Below the pieces are notes generated by a model. It worked only from the letters and a program-made list of their open reading frames with translations. It had not been told where the DNA came from and searched no databases. The translations under genes and the position numbers were made by a program. DNA of 64,000 nucleotides from Lepidonotus clava. Its lineage: Eukaryota > Annelida > Polychaeta > Phyllodocida > Polynoidae. This document shows positions 52,391 to 61,209 of the stretch, piece after piece (positions within the stretch are counted from its first letter, which is position 1; the number at the start of each line of letters is the position of its first letter). Location of the stretch: positions 18,625,629 to 18,689,628 of the forward strand of contig OW387147.1 of the NCBI GenBank assembly GCA_936440205.1. The letters run 5' to 3'.

Positions 52391-54590
52391 GCTATATTAC
52401 AATGTACTTCTATGGCTCATGCTGGCTGTTCGCCAATTTGTGTGGGACGAATTTGAATTCAAACTGGCCAAAAAATATGGAAAAACAAGCTATAAAATTT
52501 GCCAGACTGGCAAAAGTTTTGATCAGAAAGAAATCTCATAGCTTTCATTTGACATATTGCATGATATTCTAATTTCATGCACATTCTCATGAAGTAAATC
52601 ATTTAAACAGATTATTAAGACTGAGCTAATACTGAGCCAAGATAATAATTGTCAAAAGCAATTTACTCAGAAGATAATCCACAGTCTTAGAGGTATACTT
52701 AGGTCCCCAGTATTTTAATGTAAAACTGGAACCCTTTTTAACCCTTTAGACCCCATCGATTAGGAGGATGAATTGCTGGATTTCCCCAGGATTTCCCTCA
52801 GAAATCCCTTGAATTTGTTATAATTGATAACATACAGAGAGTTACTCACATTTTAATATTAGAATTATTGAGATCTGGTTTGAAGCATGGAATGTGTAAT
52901 TAAACAAGCTTTTAAACGATATATTTGCCATTTCTGTACCTTTAACATAAATTAAAGTGTTCCCTTTTTGAAAAATATGGCAAAATTAATATGTGCACAA
53001 GTTAATATGTGCACCCCCTCTCTTTCTAAAATATTTGTATCTGCCCCTGTTACTATAAGTAATTTCACTAAAATAATCCAGTGTTCAAAATTAACGCTGC
53101 GCCCTGTGCCCAGCCCGCACATTTCCGCCGATGGGCACACAATTTTCAGCATTGTGCACCCAGTGTGTGCACGTTTTTCCATCAGAATCTAGATGTTTTT
53201 GTACTGATGTGCACATATCTAAATCGGCATATTCAAAACATATGCAACAGGCAGGCGCACAAAATAAAACATTAATTTTGAAGACTGGAATCTGTAGCCA
53301 AATATAATAAAATTTCCTGTTGTTATGACGATCTAGCTCTGACAAGGACTTATAAAGTTTATATTTTTCTTCTAAATATTCATGAAAATACATTATGATA
53401 TTGTATCAATAAACTTATCTCTAAAATAGATACCAATAAACAGATGTTATGCACACCATATATTGCGGGTGAAAATTTAGCTAAGATTTTTTAATCTGGC
53501 TAAAGAAAATGGAAAAACTTGACTTGATTTTAACCCAGATTATACTGACGTCCTACTGGTAGGACGTTTTTCTAAGGGTATTAATTCCAGTGTCATTTAT
53601 TCAATTTTTGAGTGAAAGGCTTAATTTTTTCAAAACCTATTCTCTGATAGTGTTAGAAAAGGAATGTTAGATTAATTTTCTTTTAACCTACCCCTCCTAA
53701 AAATGATGGGCTCATCAAAATGAAAAATATTTTATGAAAGTTTAACCCCATTTAGTACTATATTTATGGCAAAAATAGCCAAAAATAAAAGATAATATCA
53801 TTTTTTCCAGAAAAAATGCATTTAAGGATTTTTTCATGCTAAGAAAGATAATGGCAACAAAAAATATGATATATGAGGCGTTTTTTTTATCAAAATGGCC
53901 GTTTCCATGGCAACGGAATCTCAAAAATTAACAAATTTGTTGATTTTCGTTGCCATGGCAACAGAAAAGGAACGTTTTTGCGAAATGTTGAAATGAAAAA
54001 AGCATAATATGTATAAAACATATTTTCATATAAAGTTTATTTCATCTTATTTTATCAATTAGACCTTGAGATAAATCAATTTGAAAAATGACATATGGGA
54101 GCAATTTTGAAATCAGGACGTCATGTTTATGACGTCATAACTTTTTAAATAACATGTTTCTCCATTTCCATGGTTTCCAAATTTCCTGTCATAACAATTT
54201 ACAAAACTTGAAATATCTCAAGAACTAATTGGAATATTGAGAAAATTCTTTCAGTTTTGGAAAGCTCAGATCATATCCCAGTGGTCAAAAATCACCAAAA
54301 AGAACTTTCGCATAATCTGGGTTAACCAGATTGGCTAAATAAGATCAAATCCTAGATTGAGCCTAGTATTTGCTTGGGGTACCATGAAAAATTGCAAGCA
54401 AACTGCCGCAAACTTGCTCTCAGTAAGGTGCCACAAGGTGGAATATGGGTGATATAGGCATGGCTGCTTATATCATTATAGCTTGGGGTTATGGACTTAC
54501 TGGCTCACCAATGCCATTTACCATGTGTTCCAAGCCACATATTTTGGACATCAGATGCTCCTAGCTGTTGGTTATAAATCCTGCAGTCTG
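52391..54590. other. About 2.2 kb inserted between the Penelope halves
   Basis: The left edge (aaggctatattacaatgtac) resembles the ggctatattccacgatg MITE family. It includes a ccctttagacccc end at 52738, a gtatctgcccctg end near 53050, the MITE at 53078-53288 and AT-rich single-copy sequence with repeated ccatggcaac (53900-53960). No gene is seen. Confidence 0.5.
53078..53288. mobile_element. MITE with ccagtgttcaaaattaa ends
   Basis: The left end ccagtgttcaaaattaacg mirrors the right end cattaattttgaagactgg. Same family as 48238-48435. Confidence 0.65.
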
Positions 54591-55735
54591 ACATGTACCT
54601 AACCTCACTTCACCATTATCCATCAGCCATGCTGTTGCTGGGTGGATGTATTTTTCAATATATTCATGACCGATTTCAAAGGGAGATTTGTCTACTTTTA
54701 CCATCTCCAACCAAGGGCTTGGTTTTATTATATAGATGACATCTTCCATATCTGGCAACATGGTTAACAAGAGATTGAGAAATTCATTGAATATCTCAAT
54801 GCAGCCTACGAGACTATAAAATTCACTACAGAAAAAATCTACATCATCCATAAACTTCCTAGACACTACAGTATAACTCAATGAGCTCAAACTGATGACC
54901 ACACTATGCTGTAAATCAACAGAAATAAGTTCTTGCCGTTTAACTCAGCACATCCATATCACTGCAAGAAGGTCCTTCCATATGGCCACTTCTTACACGT
55001 CCGATACATATATGCAGCAGCCAAGTAGACTTCGTTTCAAAGTGTGCAAAAAACAGCCGCCTTGCTCATCTAAAATGGATAACCAAATGCACCTCTTAGT
55101 AGAGGCCTTTAAGAGAGCAACCAAAAGAGATCAGTCAATACGCCTCAATTCAACTTCTAAGGAGAAAACTTCTAAGAAGAACATCTGAAAATCCCATCTT
55201 CATGATGACCACATACAATCCCATGACCTTGATCTTATGTGACCAGATAAGTAAGACACGGGACCTCCTAGATCGTTCCTCCTCTACATGGCATCTATAT
55301 CATGACAAAAGCTTTCTTGTTGGCTACAGAAAAAGAAAAAGCCTAAAAGATATCCTAGTAGGAGCCAAACTGCCAACAGAAAACAGCATAAAATCAGCCA
55401 CAGCTAGACAAAAGAAAATGGCATGCAACAACAAGGAATGTCACTACTGCCTAAAACTCAACATAGGTGGCAACATCTAATTGCACATCACCAAAAAGGA
55501 ATACTACATGGGCCAAACATTGACTGCAATAGCAACAACCTGATCTATGCCGTCAAATGCAAAAAATGTGGCATGCAGTATGTGGGCCAGAGCAAGAACA
55601 ATCTGAAGACTAGGTTAAAAGCCCACTTCTATTGCATTATTAGAGACCCACAGAAAACAGAAGTCTCACATCATTTCAATTCACCAGGTTATGACGGCCT
55701 AGGAGATGTAGAGATGACAGATAACCTAAGGATGT
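54590..55735 (+). mobile_element. Penelope-like element, C-terminal RT and GIY-YIG endonuclease
   Basis: NIFMTDFKGRFVYFYHLQPR and YYIDDIFHIWQHG give the RT catalytic YxDD region. KFIEYLNAAYETIKFTTEK follows. NLIYAVKCKKCGMQYVGQSK, then NNLKTRLKAHF and VSHHFNSPG, form the GIY-YIG nuclease domain that defines Penelope elements. Stops and frameshifts are frequent, so the copy is dead. It is the continuation of 51950-52390 on the same strand. Confidence 0.78.
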
Positions 55736-55754
55736 AGGGTAGGGTGGTATATTA

Positions 55755-56060
55755 CATAAGGCTGGAGGTGGAAGGGGGGAGGGGAGACGGGCAAGTGGGA
55801 GGGGTGGTGGTGGTAGGGGGGAGGGGGTCTTCCACCTTCTACCTACCCCTTCTATCTTTCCATGAAGACAAATCAACCTGGGCAATCAACCATGACACAG
55901 TGCTCTCAGTGGACCGACTTGACCAAGCGCTGAGGGTGGGAGGGGAAGACTGGTGGTTGCTCCCAGCTACCGACCCCAGGCCAGGTGGGTGGAGGGGGGG
56001 GGGGTGGGGTTTGGAGGAAGAGGGCAAAGTAGTGAAGCAGTCCGCTCTGACCCCCCTGTC
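55755..56060 (+). repeat. Purine-rich low-complexity block
   Basis: Runs of gggga and ggtggggg alternate with short unique sequence. The open frames on both strands are compositional artefacts. Confidence 0.6.
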
Positions 56061-56157
56061 CCCCCTTCCTAGTTTATAGATGATTATTTTTCGCCACCAA
56101 AGCTAAAAAAAAATTTCTTGTTGCATCTTCTATTGGGTCTTTTACATTTATCTGTAA

Positions 56158-56240
56158 AGGACCGCCGAGTGGTCAGACACTCTGCAGCGTTGACACACTT
56201 ATATCGGAGAATGATGTGCAGTGAGATGCGCTTTGAATCA
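56158..56240 (+). repeat. Possible tRNA-like SINE head
   Basis: accgccgagtggtcagacac resembles the D-arm of a Leu/Ser-type tRNA (gccgagtggt). gcgctttgaatca could be a box B remnant 60 bases later. No acceptor-stem pairing is convincing. Confidence 0.25.
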
Positions 56241-56699
56241 TGTATGCATAACCTTAACAGATATTGGCTAGTAGCCTCATCATACAAGACTTTACTCTAA
56301 CATGGACTGTATAGGACACTCTGAGACTAGCCAATCAAAATAGATATCTTAAGTTAACACCCAGACCATACAGGACGGATATTTTCCAGAACATAACTAC
56401 TGGTCATAACATCAATTCTAAGTAAACCTAACATGGAACAGAAAAAATTGGGGAACTAATCTAAGTTTCTCCACTTTGACTTAAAAGCAGAGTGGCCCCT
56501 GCCACAGTTATTACGAACTAAGTGGACAAGCATGGTCCCTGCCCCTTCCACTTCCTACCCATGAATTGCACTTACTCATGTCCTAATACCCCTTACCAAC
56601 CCCAATGTGGGACCGGGCTGGACACAAATATTGATGAAGATGTCCATGTCTGACTGAGTGCAGTGCTGTTAGAGGAGAAAGGATCTTTTTGTTTACACA

Positions 56700-56885
56700 T
56701 AGTTAGCCCACCAAGGGTACTAATCCTTGGGCCACACCACCCTGCTACAACACTTCTCCAAGCTCACCAGCCGGCCAACAGTGTGCCTACTAGGGCTACT
56801 AAGCTCAGGGCCAACTCACACTACTACAACAACTCTGCCTAGGTTAGCAGCCAGCCGTCAGTCAGCCCACTGAGGGAAATAGGCC
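56700..56885 (+). repeat. Tandem repeat, about 90-bp unit, first cluster
   Basis: Units contain gccagcckkcagt, agggctactaagctcagggc and cactactacaacaactct. A further unit lies at 57450-57530, separated by unrelated DNA that includes the hairpin MITE. Confidence 0.6.
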
Positions 56886-57102
56886 AGGGGCATTTTACTA
56901 GCAGTGTTTGTACCCAGTGCAAGTAAATCAGGGGATCACAAGGTGGAATATAGCCATTTGGTTGCATTGATGCTTGCGTTGGCCCAACGCAAGAGCCATC
57001 ACAAGTGAAATTTATAATTTATGTCCTGACTCACGATTGGATCTCCCCAGTATTCTTCCCTCACCAGCCATAACCCAATCTAAGTACAAAAAGTATTTAT
57101 AT

Positions 57103-57288
57103 AGACTTTTTTCATTAGGGTGTGGTGCCCCCTGGTGAGGAAAATGGAACCAATGGTTTAGGTCATTTCCCATAGTTAACCTATATGAAGTGAAGCATAT
57201 AGGTTAACTATGGGAAATGACCTAAACCATTCGTTCTATTTACTTCACCAGGGGGCGCAACACTGTTAATGAAAAAGGTCTATAAATT
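57103..57288. mobile_element. Hairpin MITE, nearly full-length palindrome
   Basis: The arms pair from tatagacttttttcattag on the left to ctaatgaaaaaggtctata type sequence on the right, through ggtttaggtcatttcccata. They meet at a ten-base loop (gaagtgaagc). Confidence 0.8.
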
Positions 57289-57529
57289 CAATACGTTTGG
57301 TCTTTATCTATCTTGATGTTATTTATCCGAGTTAAATAAAATGATAATACAGTTTTGGTGATACTTATTATGAGATAGTATGTGGATGGGAAAGGTTGAA
57401 CATTACTTTCCAGTATCCTGTGATACAATTTGATTGTTGTTATTTGAAAACTACTAAGGCCACTGGGCTCAGGGCTACCCTACACTGCTACAACACCTCT
57501 TCTAGGCTCACCAGCTAGCTTATCATTTT

Positions 57530-58780
57530 GTATCATGAAACTCTATGAGGCTTGTACTTCAATATTTATTTTATGTATCTAGCCTTCACCCTTAAAGATC
57601 CAGTGACACGACCCTAACTCGTTAACAAAATATATTTCAACCTAGAAATATGAATACATCCCTATAATCTAAATAGCTATGGCTCAAGGTCTTGTAAAGT
57701 TATGTGCAGAATAAGAGTAGAACCTGACTATAGGGCCAGATGACCTAGATACAGTGAGGATGCTGGAAGTGACGTATCAAGATGCCTATGCTACAGTGAA
57801 CACATACATAATAAGATAAAACAGGCCTAGGTTGGTAGCACACATTGGTATTTCGCACATTTTTTTCCTCAATTATCCTAAAATATAGACATATATGTAA
57901 AATGACAAGAGATAGTTGATAGTTAATTGAATTTGCCGTAATGGTTGAACTAACCATAATATGGCGTCATAACCCCTATGAATATTAAGTGATGATAGCA
58001 ATAGTTTTTTTCTCATATATATTGGGATGCGCAATACAACACTGTTGGATATTTCTATGAAAATGTAATTGGTATTTTTTAAATGTTTTGTGACATATAT
58101 CAATGAAAATTTCCCACCATATTAACTTATGCGTGAACATTCTAAACTATTGTATCAATGTATAGAGATTGAGCTAACATAAAACTAATTTTTTAGTGAA
58201 ACTTTCAATTTGAATTATTATCAAATTTATATTTTATATCTTATATGTGATATGGGCGTGACAAATGTGCTAAGTAATTTATAGGGCCTAAAATTAGTAT
58301 ATCACCTTATGTGGCCCTTATACATAAGGATGACACTTAGAAACGAAAAGTATCATCAACAGATACGCCTTATAGCGGTGTATTAAACAAATAAAACCAG
58401 GTTTTCTTATAGCAAATACTGATAAATGCAAGAGAAAAATGTGTACTCATTAAATATAATGCGCAATATACTCTTATCTACTCTAATTTTGGCAATCTGT
58501 GAGGAAATTTGTGCTGATAAAAGAAAAATCAACAAGGCATTTCCGCATTATTTACTGTCTCTGTAAATACTCTGAACATTACTGGTCTTGGAATCTCAGC
58601 ACTAGCAGCTGATTTATAGATGAGTGAAGACACTCTTGCAGCTAACTTTCCCACACACATGTATGTCACTCCTCAGGCATGTGTACACCTTTGCATACAC
58701 TCACCAGGTTTTCAAATGCTCATCACCTTTATATTCACTCAGCACCTTTAAAATCGCTCACCACCTTTACAATGGAAATT
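57530..58780. other. AT-rich sequence, nothing recognised
   Basis: Six-frame reading shows only short AT-driven frames. I see no gene, clear repeat or RNA signature. Confidence 0.4.
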
Positions 58781-58786
58781 GCCTAA

Positions 58787-59137
58787 AGGCTGTATTCCAC
58801 AATGCATTCACGTACTTGTGTTCATCATTTTACTTGCGTTGACAATTGCGTTGATACTTGCATTCATGGGACGCTATAAGGCTATATTCCACGATGCGTT
58901 CAGTGCCACTTGCATTGCTTTAATTACAGAAACGCAAGTTTGCTTGTGTTCTGGGTACCAAAAGCTATATTCCACGATGTGTTCTATGCCACTTGCGTTG
59001 CTTTAATTATGGAAACACAAGTTTGCTTGCTGAAATTTATCAACATGTTGGTATCTGAATGCAAGTAAACTTGCGCTTCCTAATTAGAGACAACGCAAGT
59101 GTCTCCGAACGCATCGTGGAATATAGCCTTAAATCAG
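58787..59137. mobile_element. MITE with aggctatattccacgatgcg ends
   Basis: The left end aaaggctgtattccacaatg and the right end cgtggaatatagcctt are inverted. Two further internal copies of the end (58878 and 58966) make it a partly tandem element. Fragments occur at 25510 and 52392. Confidence 0.65.
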
Positions 59138-59519
59138 TATGATATCAAGGCATCTTGTGACGTCACAACATGGCCAGCGCGAAGGGGTGTGAATGTCAGC
59201 TGTCACACCTGGCTGAGCAATATACAGGTGTTAGTAGGGGCTGGCCTGTCGCGTAGCTGGGCCCATGAAACCATGTGTTCGTATCAAAATGTTTCTTTTT
59301 TAATATTCTACAAGTTTATTGCCTTTTGCATCGTAGCTCCGATCATGTCCCCAGATCTTTAATAGATAGGGAAACGTAATGATACTATATCTCTGGGGGA
59401 CCTGCCCTTAGTGTCCATGAGGCGGGATGAGGAAGGGGAAGGCTAAGGCAATATAATTTGTAATGCCCAAAATTTGCATATTCAACTTTAAAATAAAGAA
59501 GGGGGAGGCCAGGGATATG

Positions 59520-59743
59520 CCCTATAGGTGTCCAGGGAGTAGAAACACCCAGGACACCCTTTGCCCTCCCTCTCCTTATCCCACACCCTGAACACCTAGG
59601 GCAGGTCCCTCGACCTTCCCCTTCCTTCTCCCACCTCCTGGACACCGATGGCAGTTCCCCGGACTCCCTCTCCCATCCCACCCCTGGACACCCAGGGCAG
59701 GTCCCCCTACCTCTTTCCTTATCCCATCCCCTGGATGCCCAGG
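59520..59743 (+). repeat. GC-rich minisatellite, about 55-60-bp unit
   Basis: ggacacccagggcaggtccc recurs with pyrimidine-rich spacers about four times (59540, 59588, 59640, 59690). It ends exactly at the edge of the second YR element. Confidence 0.7.
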
Positions 59744-61209
59744 ACATTTGTGAACAGAAGACAAACTCCGGTGTACTGTTTGTTACTTTATATGGGAATA
59801 AACATGTAAGTATACGACAATTGTAACATGAGTTACAGTAGTGATTAATATATAGGAGAAACATGTAATACAACATAATTGAACCGAACATTTTTGGGTC
59901 CTTAAACTGACCAACATACGAGTAATGTTAATGCGCCCTATTTAATAACTTATAGTTCTTGTATTGGTAGTGGGCAGGCGGGCTCCGAGAGTCAGGTGTG
60001 AACCGGTCAAGGGTTGTAGAGAGAGTGACTTGTGAGCCCGGCACCTGCCCAGTGGAGAGGGGCAGGTGAAATGGGGTCAGCGCTCTCCTTATATGGGAGT
60101 GGTGACCTGTGATGTAGGGCAAAGGTCGTGTATGTCTGTGTCCCAAATGACCTAGAATGTCACACTTGTAGCATTCGTCCACATTTGTGAACAGAAGACA
60201 AACTCCGGTGTACTGTTTGTTACTTTATATGGGAATAAACATGTAAGTATACGACAATTGTAACATGAGTTACAGTAGTGATTAATATATAGGAGAAACA
60301 TGTAATACAACATAATTGAACCGAACATTTTTGGGTCCTTAAACTGACCAACATACGAGTAATGTTAATGCGCCAAGATAGACCTTATTTAATTAGCTGG
60401 AGGGCGCGGTGGACTGATGAGCAGTGGTCCTTAGGTGGGCGTAGGTATGCCCTTACCGCATCTGAGGTCCAATTTCCGTGTCTCTTTACCTCCAGGAGGT
60501 CCGCGCGGCCCTGATACATGGCAAACGACGCCCCACCCCTCCTCAAGCTATGGAGGGAGTAAAGGGCTGGGTCGTATTTCAGTTCAGAGAGGACCTGCCT
60601 CCAGAGCCTCGTAGCGTATCCCACAGTAAGTGGGTTCCCGTCTGGATGGCGTATAAGGGGGAGAGAGGGGGCCCGCCTGGGGGCCTGTAGTTGCGCCTGG
60701 ATATGCATGTTACGGGGGCACCAGCGGCTCTGCTGGTGTGCAAATAAGTCCATGGTCTTCGTGTCGCCATATTTTTGTGCTGTCTTTGACCATTTGATGG
60801 TGATGCGAAGCTTGTCAGGGAGAATAGCAATGTCCCCGACTGTAAAGTGGCGGTGGGGGTCAAACTTGTTGATTGTATGAGGGAACAGATTTGACTGCCG
60901 AAAGAAGCCCTGGAACATTAGGGTAACAGCATACGCCATCATATAGTTTGCATGATGTACATAGAGGCGATCAACTATAGCCTTATACATTGTAATGTCG
61001 ACTGGAAGTCTCTGAGATGGAGTGTGTCGTACATCCATGTCCACTGCCCGGAGGGCCGCGTATACTTGGTATGAGTCAATGTTTTTAGTTGAGCGATTAC
61101 ATAGCTTAAAGTATGTCCTTATAGATGAGATTTCATTCCTTACTGTCTTTGGGCTACGCCTGCGATCTGTGAGAAACTCTATGTACGCGCACAGTTGCGG
61201 GATGGAGGT
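59744..61209 (-). mobile_element. Second Ngaro-like YR retroelement, 3' part
   Basis: On the minus strand a tyrosine recombinase region is followed by 60374-60181 (B1), 60180-59938 (presumed A2) and 59937-59744 (B2). The two 194-bp repeats are nearly identical. This repeats the B1-A2-B2 order of the element at 4424-16538. The upstream part is replaced at 61209 by the inserted LINE, and the rest lies beyond the window. It is treated as a fossil. The repeat copies suggest a young age. Confidence 0.75.
60385..61209 (-). CDS. Tyrosine recombinase of second YR element, truncated by LINE insertion
   Basis: A DNA-binding N-domain remnant (IPQLCAYIEFLTDRRRSPKT) is followed by the catalytic domain. 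That includes MFQGFFRQSNLF (first Arg), KWSKTAQKYGDTKTM, HSLRRGGASFAMYQG (HxxR), RHGNWTSDA and Tyr in VRAYLRP. The nearest relatives are DIRS-order and Crypton recombinases. The B1-A2-B2 repeats favour a Ngaro-like retroelement. Confidence 0.75.
   Translation of the reverse strand, partial: TSIPQLCAYIEFLTDRRRSPKTVRNEISSIRTYFKLCNRSTKNIDSYQVYAALRAVDMDVRHTPSQRLPVDITMYKAIVDRLYVHHANYMMAYAVTLMFQGFFRQSNLFPHTINKFDPHRHFTVGDIAILPDKLRITIKWSKTAQKYGDTKTMDLFAHQQSRWCPRNMHIQAQLQAPRRAPSLPLIRHPDGNPLTVGYATRLWRQVLSELKYDPALYSLHSLRRGGASFAMYQGRADLLEVKRHGNWTSDAVRAYLRPPKDHCSSVHRALQLIK

Noticed and set aside
53091-53393. 100-codon minus-strand frame with cysteines
   Set aside because: It overlaps the MITE at 53078-53288. 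The cysteines come from gcacac repeats in that element.
59385-59891. 168-codon frame rich in CPGV/WEKEG repeats
   Set aside because: It is created by the GC-rich minisatellite and runs into the YR element repeat.
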